Positions 35,505 to 44,334 of a stretch of DNA of 63,150 nucleotides are shown here, piece after piece (positions within the stretch are counted from its first letter, which is position 1; each line of letters begins with the position of its first letter). The translations under genes and the position numbers were made by a program. The notes under the pieces are model-generated. The model was not told the DNA's origin. It did no database searches and was given only the letters and a program-made list of their open reading frames with translations. The stretch covers positions 1-63,150 of the forward strand of contig JAYQBG010000019.1 of assembly GCA_038137215.1 (NCBI GenBank). Direction: 5' to 3'. Source of the stretch: JABJAG01 sp038137215. GTDB taxonomy: Bacteria > Pseudomonadota > Alphaproteobacteria > UBA6615.

Positions 35505-36680
35505 TCACCCTTCTTTCCGGCCCACCGCGCCGCTCTCCTTCAGGGCGGCTACATCGCTATCCGTGAAGCCCCAGGCGGCCAGCGCGCTCTCGGTATGCGC
35601 GCCGGGTTTCGAGGGTGCGGAGTGTATCCGCCCCGGGGTGCGCGAAAATTTCGGCGCCGGGGCCGGCTGGGTCACTCCGGCCACCTCGACGAAGTTCTCC
35701 CGGGCGATGTTGTGGGGATGGATGTGGGCCTCGCTCATCGACATCACCGGGGCGAAGCACACATCGCTGCCCTCCATGATCTCGGTCCATTCATCGCGGG
35801 TCTTGCCCTTGATCACCTCGGCAAAGCGCGCGCGCAGTTCGGGCCAGCGGGACCGGTCCATCTGGTCGGGCAGGTCTTCGTCGGCCAGACCCAGCTTTTC
35901 GAGCAGCAGCTTGTAGAACTTCTTCTCGATGGAACCAATGGAGACGAACTTGCCGTCCGCCGTCTCGAAGGCGTCGTAAAACGGCGCGCCGCCATCGAGG
36001 ATGTTGCTGGCGCGTTCGTCGGAGAAGTAGCCCGAGGCGTGCAGGCCATAGACCGGGATCATCAGGCTCGCCGCGCCATCGACCATGCCCGCATCGATCA
36101 CCTGGCCCTGGCCGCTGCGCTGGGCCTCGTAGATCGCGGACATGATCCCGAAAGCCAGATAGAGCGCGCCACCGCCATAATCCCCCACAAGATTGAGCGC
36201 GGGGACCGGCTTCTCCGCCGGGCCGATCGCGTGCAGCGCGCCCGACAGCGCGCAATAGTTGATGTCGTGACCGGCGGCTTTCGCCAGCGGCCCGGTGCCG
36301 CCGAACCCGGTCATCCGGGCATAGACGAGCTTCGGGTTGCGGGCCAGGCAGTCATCGGGACCGAGGCCGAGCTTCTCGGTGACGCCGGGGCGGAACGGCT
36401 CGATCAACACATCCGCGCTTTCGACCAGCTTCAAAACCGTCGCGACACCGTCGGGATGTTTCAGGTCCACCGCCACGGAGGGGCGGGACCGGCTCGCAAG
36501 ATCGAATTCGTAGCCACGCGGCACCCCCAGCCCCGGATCGGCGGGCCGGTCGATCCGGACCACATCGGCCCCCAGATCGGCCAGCAGCATGGCCGCAAAC
36601 GGCCCCGGCCCGATCCCGGCCAGCTCGACAACCTTCAGACCGACCAGCGGCCCGCTGCGTTCTTCGCCTGTATTCGACAT
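35505..36680 (-). CDS. CaiB/BaiF CoA-transferase family (alpha-methylacyl-CoA racemase-like)
   Basis: The 391-residue protein begins LVGLKVVELAGIGPGPFAAM, the AMACR-type start, followed by LGADVVRIDRP. The catalytic His-Asp region AGHDINYCALSGAL and GDYGGGALYLAFGIM are present, as is GQVIDAGMVDGAASL. Family members either racemise 2-methylacyl-CoA or move CoA between acids; this one groups best with racemases by motif. It could support breakdown of branched lipids. Stop TGA. Confidence 0.92.
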   Translation of the reverse strand: MSNTGEERSGPLVGLKVVELAGIGPGPFAAMLLADLGADVVRIDRPADPGLGVPRGYEFDLASRSRPSVAVDLKHPDGVATVLKLVESADVLIEPFRPGVTEKLGLGPDDCLARNPKLVYARMTGFGGTGPLAKAAGHDINYCALSGALHAIGPAEKPVPALNLVGDYGGGALYLAFGIMSAIYEAQRSGQGQVIDAGMVDGAASLMIPVYGLHASGYFSDERASNILDGGAPFYDAFETADGKFVSIGSIEKKFYKLLLEKLGLADEDLPDQMDRSRWPELRARFAEVIKGKTRDEWTEIMEGSDVCFAPVMSMSEAHIHPHNIARENFVEVAGVTQPAPAPKFSRTPGRIHSAPSKPGAHTESALAAWGFTDSDVAALKESGAVGRKEG

Positions 36681-36720
36681 GGAATTTCCCTCTTAAAAAC
36701 AAGGCCGCCAGATTGCGGTT

Positions 36721-36834
36721 TCAGGCCGGGGAGTGCAACGCTTCATCGTGGGAAGCGGCCTCGACGGCGGCATCCATAAGCTTACGGATTCCATTGTGGG
36801 TGAGTTTGCGGGACGGTGTGGTGAGGTCGGACAT
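36721..36834 (-). pseudogene. Remnant of a GlcG/HbpS-like (DUF336) gene
   Basis: The 37-residue reading frame starts MSDLTTPSRKLTHNGIRKLM and ends with TGA after DAAVEAASHDEALHSPA. The first 30 residues resemble the N-terminal helix of GlcG-type heme-binding proteins, which usually are about 140-180 residues and often sit by CaiB-type genes. Nothing further of that family is visible. It could also be an unrelated small peptide upstream of the CoA transferase. Confidence 0.35.
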
Positions 36835-36929
36835 GGCGTGCTCCGTGTTTCGGGTTTGGCCCGATGGTAAGCGCTGGAGCGAATCTCTGCTATGGTCTCG
36901 GCCACACAAACTCAGCGAAAGCGACAAAA

Positions 36930-37553
36930 ATGTCCGTTAAGAAAGTCCTCGAGGTCTTCTCCGACTACGTTTGACCCTGGTGTTATCTCAGTACCGTGCG
37001 TATTGAAAAACTTCAGAAAGCCTACGATGTCGATATCCAGACTGTGCACTTCCCACTGCACCCCGACACCCCCATGGAGGGCAAGTCGCTGGAGGAGCTG
37101 TTCGCCGGGCGCGGCTACGATCCGGAAGCCATGTACTCCCGCATGAAGGGCCTGATGGACGAAGAGGGCCTGCCCTACGCCCAGCGCACCCACACCTACA
37201 ACAGCCGGCTCGCCCAGGAGTTGGGCAAGTGGGCCGACACGCAGGACGACGGCGAGGCCATCCACATGAAGCTCTATCAGGCCTATTTCGTGGATCAGAA
37301 GAACATCGCCGATATCGACCTGCTGGTGAGCATCGCCGAAGGCGTCGGCCTCGACGGCGCGGCGGCACGCGAGGTGCTGGAGAACCGCAGCTTCAAGGAG
37401 GCAGTCGATGCCGACTGGGCCAAGTCACAGGGCTACGGCGTCACCGGCGTTCCCACATACGTGGCCGACGGACAGGGCGTCGTCGGCGCCCAGCCCTACG
37501 AGGTTCTGGTGCAGTTCATGGACGCTGTGGGGGCGGAGAAGGCGGGTTCATAG
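36930..37553 (+). CDS. DsbA/FrnE-family oxidoreductase, probable selenoprotein (UPWC)
   Basis: From ATG 36930 the frame reads MSVKKVLEVFSDYV, then TGA at 36972-36974, then PWCYLSTVRIEKL, and stays open to TAG-free TAG/TGA-less sequence until the stop at 37551-37553. In relatives the motif is CPWC, so the TGA falls exactly on the first redox cysteine. The rest is intact: a helical insert, cis-Pro motif GVTGVPTYV near residue 175 and a C-terminal helix; the length of 207 residues is normal. FrnE-like selenoproteins with U-x-x-C are known from marine bacteria. A conventional start at GTG 36996 would lack the whole redox motif. The alternative is a nonsense mutation; selenocysteine seems more likely from its position. 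Confidence 0.82.
36972..36996 (+). promoter_or_regulatory. Candidate bacterial SECIS after the TGA
   Basis: Immediately after the TGA, TGGT (36978-36981) pairs with ACCG (36993-36996), with an 11-base loop that begins with G; further G-U and U-A pairs could extend the stem. Size and distance fit bacterial SECIS elements, but the stem is short, so the support is moderate. Confidence 0.45.
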
Positions 37554-37570
37554 ATGTTCGAAGGATGCCG

Positions 37571-38347
37571 ATGAGAGCTGCGAACGCTGCAATCCTGATT
37601 GCTGTTTTCCTTGTCGCGGCCCCAACCCCGGAAATAGAGGCGCGGGCGCGATCTCATTCACCTGATTCCTACGCTGCTCTGACAGGCGATCCATACTGGC
37701 TGCAGCGGGATATTCCGGACTCGGTCAAGTTTCAGGACATGGACGCCGAGCGCGCGATTGCCCAATGCCGCAAGGAACTCACCGCCGATCCGGAGAATGT
37801 CGAGCTCAGATTCTATCTGGGCCGGGCCCTTTTGAAGAACAAGGACTACGAAGAGAGCGTGCCCTTGCTCTCGGAGGCCGCGCAAGCCGGGATCGCATCG
37901 GCCGACATGTCTCTGTGGATATATAAGCATCGCGGAGATATTCCCAGCACCTCCGAAGCGGAAACCGACAGGCATTATGAACGTGCCAGCAAAGCGGACC
38001 ATAGCCTGGCCGACCACTGGTATGTCGAACGGAAGCGGAAGAACGACCGGGACGACGAAATTACGAAGGCCGAGATTAAGTCGATCCGCGCCGCGGCGAA
38101 GGCCGGTTATCCATTTTCATGGCGCTTGCTATTCAAGCTCACGTTCCGGGATCTCACCCGTGAAGAAAGCTATGCGTATCTACGAAACGGTCACGAACTC
38201 GGCGATATAAGCGCCACGACGATGCTCGCGGATATCAGGTTCCTGGAAATAACCGGCGGCGATGTCTTTGAAGACCATGATCGCGGCCTTGTCTATCTCG
38301 CAATCTTCACAAGTTCCGGCACCGTGCAGGGCGGTGAAGACACCTAG
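37571..38347 (+). CDS. Exported Sel1/TPR-like repeat protein
   Basis: The 258-residue product starts at ATG 37571 behind GAAGGA (an ATG six bases earlier is possible). A short signal peptide (NAAILIAVFLVAAP) is followed by alpha-helical repeats: ELRFYLGRALLKNKDYEESVPLL is a TPR, and GISADMS-type and AYLRNGHELGDISATTMLA segments resemble Sel1 repeats. Function is unknown. It follows the selenoprotein by 17 bp and may be cotranscribed. The base composition is slightly lower in GC than its neighbours. Confidence 0.75.
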   Translation: MRAANAAILIAVFLVAAPTPEIEARARSHSPDSYAALTGDPYWLQRDIPDSVKFQDMDAERAIAQCRKELTADPENVELRFYLGRALLKNKDYEESVPLLSEAAQAGIASADMSLWIYKHRGDIPSTSEAETDRHYERASKADHSLADHWYVERKRKNDRDDEITKAEIKSIRAAAKAGYPFSWRLLFKLTFRDLTREESYAYLRNGHELGDISATTMLADIRFLEITGGDVFEDHDRGLVYLAIFTSSGTVQGGEDT

Positions 38348-38367
38348 GAAGTCCCGCACAACCGGGT

Positions 38368-39375
38368 CTAATCGACTGCCGCCAGCGCGGCGGGCACCAG
38401 CCCGTCCTCAATCAGGGACCAGAGGGCGTCGCCGTATCCGTCCACCCGCAAACGCGTGGTCGTGTTCGACGTGACCACAACGGTCATGGCCAGCGACGGC
38501 ACAACGATCACATACTGCCCGCCGCCTAGATCGCGCAGGAACCAGCCATAGCCTTAGCCATCGCCCGAAAACACAGATCGCGTGCGCGGGGTCCATGAGG
38601 TCTCGACCCAGGCTTCGGACAGGAAGCGCCGGCCGTCGAGCTCCCCACCCTGCCGGTAAAGTTCGCCGAACCGCAGCAATTCGCGCGGCGAGAGCGCCAT
38701 GTTGTTGCCGCCCAGATAGACCCCCTAGGGGTCCCGGTCCCAGGGCGGAAGGCCGATGCCCAGCGGTTCGCCGAGCCAGTCGCGCGCCAGATCGAGGGTG
38801 CTGCGCCCGCTCGCGCGGGTCAGAATCGCAGACAGCAGATGAGAGCTGCCCGTCGAATACAGCATCCCGCCGCCCGGCGCATCGACGAAGGGCCGGGAGA
38901 GCGCATGGGCCACCTAGTCCGGGCTTTGCACCCAGCGCCCGTAGTTGCGTCCGGAGGTACGTTCGAGCCCGGCCTGCATGGACAAGAGATTGCCAAGGGT
39001 GATGTCCCGCACCCGCGGATCGGCCTCGTCGGGTATCCGTGTATCCAGCAACGCCCCGATCGTCTGGTCCGGCCCTTCGAGAATGCCGCGGTCGATCGCG
39101 ATCCCGATCAGCGCGGCAACGATCGACTTGGACACCGACTTGACGTTGACCGGCGTTCCGAGGCCGCGCCCGCGAAAGGCTTCGGCGACGACCACCTCCC
39201 CATCGCGTGCGACGATCAGACTGTTCAGCCGTTCGAGCGAACGCGCCTGTGCGACCGCGCGGTCAAGGCAAGAATCATCAAATCCCGGACTCGCCTGTAC
39301 TGCCGGACCAGCGATTAGGCATAGCACCAGGAATGCCGGCACCAAACCGCCGGCGCGGCACAGGATTCCTGTCAT
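38368..39375 (-). pseudogene. Beta-lactamase/penicillin-binding-like serine hydrolase, three in-frame stops
   Basis: A single reading frame without frameshift covers a complete class C beta-lactamase-like hydrolase: signal peptide, SVSKSIVAALIGIA with the catalytic SxxK, then LYSTGSSHLLSAIL with the Y-x-x motif. It is cut by TAG at 38914-38916 (relatives have Trp), TAG at 38725-38727 (Gln in WDRDPQG) and TAA at 38554-38556 (Tyr in YGYGWFLRD). Flanking residues are otherwise well conserved. Three different original residues imply ordinary nonsense mutations in a recently lost gene, or partly an amber-suppressed gene; the TAA speaks against full suppression. Confidence 0.9.
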
Positions 39376-39394
39376 AAAGTGCAAGAAGGCGTGC

Positions 39395-40048
39395 CTACTT
39401 CATGTCCTCGGGGAAGTCCGGCTGGGCCTGGGGGCGGGCGTCGAAGAAAGCGGGGATCTTCATGCATTCATCGAAGATTGCCTTGGCCTTCGGATAGGGA
39501 TCGACGGGAATCTTGAATAGCATCGCCGCGCCGATTTGAGGCACCAGGCACAGATCGGCCATGGAAACCTGATCGCCCTCGCAGAATTTGCCAGAATGAC
39601 TGCCCTCGGTGAGATGTTTTTCGACCGCGGCCAGTCCCTTGGTAGTCCAGTTGGTGATCCAGGCCGCGAGCTCCTCCTCGCTGTGACCCCAGTCTTGGGT
39701 GACGTATTTCCGAATGCGTGGCACGACGAGTGGGTGCATATCGGCCACCATGATCATGCAGAGCGACCGGACCCGGGCGCGCGCCATCGGGTCGGAGGGG
39801 AGCAATGCGGGCTCAGGATAAACCTCATCGAGATATTCGAGGATCGCCATGGACTGGGTCAGCGCCTGGCCGTCATCAAGCACCAGCGCCGGCACGACAC
39901 CTTGGGGGTTGATCTTCAGATATTCGGGATCGAATTGATCGCCCTTGATCAGATCGGTCGAGATCACCTCGAAGGGCTGGCCCTTGAGATTGAGTGCGAT
40001 GCGGACGCGGAAGGCGGCGAGCGAACGCCAGTAGCCGAAGAGTTTCAT
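39395..40048 (-). CDS. Zeta-class glutathione S-transferase (maleylacetoacetate isomerase-like)
   Basis: The 217-residue protein has the order of MaiA: KLFGYWRSLAAFRVRIALNL at the start, NPQGVVPALVLDDG with the cis-Pro, LTQSMAILEYLDE with the glutathione-binding Gln-Ser, and a helical C-domain with QVSMADLCLVPQ. The usual SSC/SSA active-site motif is changed to RSLAA, so the catalytic Ser is replaced or shifted. It may isomerise maleylacetoacetate in tyrosine breakdown or have lost that activity. Confidence 0.87.
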   Translation of the reverse strand: MKLFGYWRSLAAFRVRIALNLKGQPFEVISTDLIKGDQFDPEYLKINPQGVVPALVLDDGQALTQSMAILEYLDEVYPEPALLPSDPMARARVRSLCMIMVADMHPLVVPRIRKYVTQDWGHSEEELAAWITNWTTKGLAAVEKHLTEGSHSGKFCEGDQVSMADLCLVPQIGAAMLFKIPVDPYPKAKAIFDECMKIPAFFDARPQAQPDFPEDMK

Positions 40049-40104
40049 GGTGTTTTCCTCAGGTCAGATTACGAGGCGTAGTGGGCCGATGAGAGACGGC
40101 GAAG

Positions 40105-41811
40105 TCAAGCGGTGACTCGCAATCCCCGGCGGTTGCGGAACAGAAAGGCCGGGATTGTGGCCGCGAGCAAAAAAGCGGCAAAGGGCAGGATCATCTGGGC
40201 CAACGCATAGACCCCGATAGCACGGCGGTCGGCGCCAGAGGCCAGCGCGACAGCTTCCGTCGTCAGCGTGTCGATCCGCCCCGCCCCGGCGAATACAGTG
40301 GGCAGATATTGTCCGACGGAGACCGCAAACCCGACTGCACTGGCGACCAGAATCGGACGCAACAGCATCGGCAGTTTCACCCGCCAGAACACCCGCAGCG
40401 GCGACGCCCCGAGACACCGCGCCGCGCGGGCATAGCGGGCATCCCAGGCCCGATAGGGATCGGCGAGCGAGAGAAAAACATAAGGCAGCACGAACACCAG
40501 ATGCGCCCAGGCGACAGCGATCCACGCGCCGTCGAGACCGGTCATCACCAGCAGCACCTGGCTGCCGAACAGAAACGCGATCTGCGGCACCAGCAGAGGG
40601 ATGTAGAGCAGCAGCAGAGCCCGGTTGGTTGCCTGCTTGCCGAAGCGCGTCTCGTTCTCGAGGCAGGCGACCACCAGCACCAGTCCCACCAATGCGGCGG
40701 CCAGGCCCAGCGTGGCGGTGTTCAGGCTGACCTCCCCCAGACGTGGCGCATTGTTCATCCAGGGATCGAGGGATACGCGGGACGGCAGCGCATCGGGGAA
40801 GCGCCAGCGGCCGGTAATCGACCAGATAGCCATGCTCGCCAGCCCGAGAAACGCGGTGACAAAGCCGAGGGTCAGGGCGCCCGCCGCGCCGTAGCGCAGC
40901 GACCCGTCACGCTGTCCCCGGCTACCCCGCCGCACCCAGATGCGTCCCAGCCAAGCCGCGATCCGCTCACCCATCCACCAGACGACGAATACGGCGATGA
41001 CGATGCCCAGTTGCAGAACCGCCCCCGCCGAGGCCATGAAACGCATGGCCAGATCCGGATCGTTGAACCAGCGCAGCAATTGTACAGCCAGCGGCGGCGG
41101 CGTCGAAGATGCCAGCACAATCGCGACATCCACGACCGAAGCCGAGAAGGCCAGCGCGGCAAACACCGGCAGGCGAATCTGCCGATAGACCAACGGAAAC
41201 ACGGCCTTGAGCCAGGCTGTCATGGCGCCGTAGCCGAGCGTGCGGGCCATGGTGCGCGCGCGCGCCGCATCGACCTGCCCGATCGCGGCCAGCGTCATCA
41301 GGAACAGAAATGGAATTTCCTTGAGCGCCAGCCCGGTAATGAAGGCCAGCCCGTTTGGATCCTGCACAATCACCATGTCCGGCGGCCGGTCGTATCCCGT
41401 GAGCCAGGGCGAAGTCAGCCGGAAGATCCAGCCGGACGGGGCCAGCAGAAACGCCAGCCCGAAGGCAACGGTGACATGGGGCACCGCGAGAAGCGGCGAG
41501 AGAAACCGCTGGATGCGCGCGAACTCACGCGTGCCGTGCCAGCCGGCCACAAACAGGATAACCACAGCGAAGGACACCACCGTCACGCCCAGCCCAGTCA
41601 CGAAGGACAGGCGTACGGATTCCCAGACACCCGGCGCGGCAAACAACATCCGCCAGGGTTCCAGGCTGAGCGCATCCCCGCCCAGGGCCGGCAGATACCC
41701 GAAGGCGGGCAACACCGTCCCGATCAGCCCCGCCGCCACCGGTGCCAGTAGCAACAGCAACGTCAGCGCCGGTACCCAGCGTAGGAGAGAGGTTTTTTGT
41801 GCTCTAGCCAT
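40105..41811 (-). CDS. ABC transporter permease, YnjC-like (two fused permease halves)
   Basis: The 568-residue protein has about twelve membrane helices in two halves, each with a permease EAA-like loop: ARTMARTLGYGAMTAWLKAVFP near residue 187 and ARAARCLGASPLRVFWRVKLP near 480. This fused layout and sequence resemble E. coli YnjC, partner of YnjB and YnjD. YnjBCD is related to thiamine and iron importers, substrate unknown. The binding protein is just upstream; no ATPase gene is nearby. A 225-bp repeat-filled gap separates it from the binding-protein gene. Confidence 0.88.
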   Translation of the reverse strand: MARAQKTSLLRWVPALTLLLLLAPVAAGLIGTVLPAFGYLPALGGDALSLEPWRMLFAAPGVWESVRLSFVTGLGVTVVSFAVVILFVAGWHGTREFARIQRFLSPLLAVPHVTVAFGLAFLLAPSGWIFRLTSPWLTGYDRPPDMVIVQDPNGLAFITGLALKEIPFLFLMTLAAIGQVDAARARTMARTLGYGAMTAWLKAVFPLVYRQIRLPVFAALAFSASVVDVAIVLASSTPPPLAVQLLRWFNDPDLAMRFMASAGAVLQLGIVIAVFVVWWMGERIAAWLGRIWVRRGSRGQRDGSLRYGAAGALTLGFVTAFLGLASMAIWSITGRWRFPDALPSRVSLDPWMNNAPRLGEVSLNTATLGLAAALVGLVLVVACLENETRFGKQATNRALLLLYIPLLVPQIAFLFGSQVLLVMTGLDGAWIAVAWAHLVFVLPYVFLSLADPYRAWDARYARAARCLGASPLRVFWRVKLPMLLRPILVASAVGFAVSVGQYLPTVFAGAGRIDTLTTEAVALASGADRRAIGVYALAQMILPFAAFLLAATIPAFLFRNRRGLRVTA

Positions 41812-41822
41812 CTTTAAGACTC

Positions 41823-41974
41823 GTCATGCCCGCACTTGTTCCGGGCATGAAGATGAAACGAGCGAAAACTCCAGTCTTAAAACACCTCATGCTGAGCCTG
41901 TCGAAGTATGAGGTGGCGCCCTCGCCCTTCGTCCCTCGACAAGCTCGGGATGAGGAGGCTCAGGGTGAGGACGA
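41823..41974. repeat. Class C palindrome and class B repeat in the permease/binding-protein gap
   Basis: GTCATGCCCGCACTTGTTCCGGGCATGA is at 41823-41850. A long class B repeat at 41884-41974 begins ACCTCATGCTGAGCCTGTCG and ends GGCTCAGGGTGAGGACGA. It is nearly identical (about two differences in 91 bases) to the copy at 48187-48277 in the same orientation. No gene is visible in 41812-42036. Confidence 0.88.
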
Positions 41975-42036
41975 AGAGAAAGCGGGAAAACATACTCCCT
42001 CTCCCCCCTGAAGAGCGGGGAGGGTTTGGTTGGTTG

Positions 42037-43227
42037 CTACTTCCCGCTCGCATAGCGCCTGGCCCAGGCCTCTTCCAGCGCCGCGACCCAGGACGGATGC
42101 GGCTCGAGCTGGGTGGCGCCAAGCGCACTTGGCGACAAGGTCGCGATCCCCATGTCCAGCGCCGCAAAGGCCGCCTGCGCCTCGGCGGACAGCTTGTCCG
42201 TGGCCAGCACCGTAAAGTCACCCCAGACATCGGGGTCCTGCTTCCGGATCTGCGCCTCCGGCGACATCAGGAAGTTCGCCAGGACCATCGCGCCCTCCCT
42301 GGCCTTGGCATTGAAGGGGATGGCGACGAAATGCGTGTTCCCGATGGTGCCATTCTCCAGCACGAAGGTCCGTACGGTATCGGGCAGCTTGTCTTCAGCG
42401 ATTAGGCCCGAGGCCTCGGCCGGATGAAACGACATGGCGATCGACACCTCCCTGTCGTCAAGCAGGCGATGCAGGGTCGGGGCGTCCTGGGGAAAGACCT
42501 CGCCACGCCGCCACAGCGCCGGGTGCAATGCATCCAGATAGTCCCAGAGCGGCGCGGTCACTGCGTCGAAGTCGGCCACCGGCTGCAACAAGGCATCCGG
42601 GTCCGGCGCCAGCTCGATCAGGACCTGCTTGAGGAATGTCGTCCCGATGAAGCTCGGCGGTTGCGGGTATGCGAAACGCCCCGGATTGGCCTTCGCCCAG
42701 TCCAGCAGCCCCGCGACGGAGGCCGGTGGTGACTTCACGTCCGCGGTGTCGTGCATGAACACGAACTGCGCCATGCCCCAAGGCGCTTCGAGATTGTCGA
42801 CGGGCACGGTGAAATCGATGGTGGTGGTAATCTTGTTCTCGGTGTCCACATATCGGTAATTGGGCAGGTCGTCCGTCCAGGGCCCGAATAACAGATCGTT
42901 GCGCTTCATCGCGGCGAAGTTCTCGCCATTGATCCAGATGAGATCGACCGAACCGCCCTCGGTCCGCCCGGCCACCTTCTCCGCCACAACCCGCGCGACG
43001 GATTCCGCCGTGTCCGACACCTTCACATGCTGGACCGTGACACCGTAGCGCGCACGCACCTGATCGCCGGCCCAGTCGATATAGGCGTTGATCCGCTCGT
43101 CCCCGGCCCAGGCGTTCCAGAACACAGTCTGTCCCTTGGCTTTGGCGACGATCTCGTCCCAGTCCGCGGCCTGGGCAGGCAGCGTAAAACTCAGAAAGGC
43201 GGCCAATACGGCTATGAGAAAACGCAT
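42037..43227 (-). CDS. YnjB-like periplasmic substrate-binding protein
   Basis: The 396-residue protein has a signal peptide (FLIAVLAAFLSFTLPAQA, cleavage near residue 20) and a mature two-lobed binding fold starting WDEIVAKAKGQTVFWNAWAG, then VDLIWINGENFAAM and PSFIGTTFLKQVLIEL. These are YnjB features. It should deliver its ligand to the YnjC-like permease. It follows the kinase gene by 27 bp on the same strand. The ligand is unknown; YnjB relatives are sometimes placed near thiamine-type transport. Confidence 0.88.
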   Translation of the reverse strand: MRFLIAVLAAFLSFTLPAQAADWDEIVAKAKGQTVFWNAWAGDERINAYIDWAGDQVRARYGVTVQHVKVSDTAESVARVVAEKVAGRTEGGSVDLIWINGENFAAMKRNDLLFGPWTDDLPNYRYVDTENKITTTIDFTVPVDNLEAPWGMAQFVFMHDTADVKSPPASVAGLLDWAKANPGRFAYPQPPSFIGTTFLKQVLIELAPDPDALLQPVADFDAVTAPLWDYLDALHPALWRRGEVFPQDAPTLHRLLDDREVSIAMSFHPAEASGLIAEDKLPDTVRTFVLENGTIGNTHFVAIPFNAKAREGAMVLANFLMSPEAQIRKQDPDVWGDFTVLATDKLSAEAQAAFAALDMGIATLSPSALGATQLEPHPSWVAALEEAWARRYASGK

Positions 43228-43254
43228 GGGGGTCTCCCTCTCAGGATGAAGGCG

Positions 43255-44334
43255 TCAGGATGAAAGCGCGGTCGCAGACGCGATGGTGGCATCCAGTTCG
43301 GACCAGTCGGTGCGGACCTGTGCAATTGTGTCGGGATCGAGATAGTCGGCAACCCGGTCGGCCACATGGGCGACCAGAGAATCTTCGCTGAGTTCGGCCG
43401 ACCAGTTCTCGGTGGAGTCACTGACACCGGCCGCCTCGCGGGACTGCACCTGCCACTTGGCGCACCAGGTGACAGACCAGAGCCACATCATCTGACGCAG
43501 CGGCAACAGCCAGTCGGCGCTTGCTTCGGCAAGGTCATGGGGCACGGCATTCAGCCAGGCAGCATGGAATGCGGAAATCTCCGAGCGGGACAGAACCGCC
43601 CGGCTCTCCACATCCCAGGTGGTCGAGGTGTAGAGGCTGGCATGGGCCACATCGAAGCCCGGCGCGCCATAACGGGCTTTCTCAAGATCAACCAGAATGG
43701 CGTGCCCGTTTTTGTCCAGCAGGTAATTTCCCGGATGGGCATCGAAGGCAATGAGTGTGGTCGCCGGGCGTTCAGGCCGCGCGAGGGTCCGCCCCGCCGC
43801 CTGCAGTTCCTCGCGAATCTGGGCTTCGGCTTCCGGGTGCAGCTCGGCCCGGGCAATGAAAGCAGATTGCAGCAGGATTTCGGTGAAGGTATCGGCCAGC
43901 GTATCCGGCGGGTTTTTGAGCGGCGCGCGGCCGGTGGCTTCGGGCAATGGCAGTGCATGGATCGCCGCCAGACATTCGGCCATGGCTGTCAGGTCACCCG
44001 GCAGCATCAGTGGGCGACCGACAATATGATCCACGATCAGGGCACCCATGGGCAGGGCGTCATCCGGGGCAAGCGCCTCGTGAAGGCGTGGCGTGTGACC
44101 GCTCGCGCTGGTATGGGAAAAACACGCCGCCTGATATGCGAGATTTTCCTCGGCCCCCAGATCGAGCTGGGACTGTTTGGGGATCCGAGCCAAGATCCCG
44201 GTCTCTCCGATCACAATATGGTCGTGGGCCAGCCCCGTATCGGCCAGCGGTGTGAGATCCGCAACAGGACATGACAACCGGGCCGCCAGTGCGGCGCGGA
44301 CACCGTCAATGCGTGACTTTCCGGCGCTGGTCAT
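43255..44334 (-). CDS. Aminoglycoside/choline kinase-like phosphotransferase
   Basis: From ATG 44332-44334 the 359-residue protein has the kinase-like catalytic loop IAFDAHPGNYLLD (H-x-x-N type) and the metal-binding ILVDLEKARYGAPGFDVAH. The N-lobe is short. This is the APH/ChoK/thiamine-kinase superfamily. It overlaps the radical SAM stop by ATGA and lies 27 bp before the ynjB-like gene, so it may phosphorylate the imported compound and trap it (inference). Confidence 0.88.
   Translation of the reverse strand: MTSAGKSRIDGVRAALAARLSCPVADLTPLADTGLAHDHIVIGETGILARIPKQSQLDLGAEENLAYQAACFSHTSASGHTPRLHEALAPDDALPMGALIVDHIVGRPLMLPGDLTAMAECLAAIHALPLPEATGRAPLKNPPDTLADTFTEILLQSAFIARAELHPEAEAQIREELQAAGRTLARPERPATTLIAFDAHPGNYLLDKNGHAILVDLEKARYGAPGFDVAHASLYTSTTWDVESRAVLSRSEISAFHAAWLNAVPHDLAEASADWLLPLRQMMWLWSVTWCAKWQVQSREAAGVSDSTENWSAELSEDSLVAHVADRVADYLDPDTIAQVRTDWSELDATIASATALSS

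Noticed and set aside
38554..38916. Stops in the beta-lactamase-like gene as selenocysteine or pyrrolysine codons
   Set aside because: The three sites replace Trp, Gln and Tyr, two by TAG and one by TAA; no single recoding rule explains this.
40309..41751. Plus-strand frame of 480 codons opposite the permease
   Set aside because: The composition (Gln, Arg, His, Gly) is the reverse image of membrane-helix codons and not a real protein.
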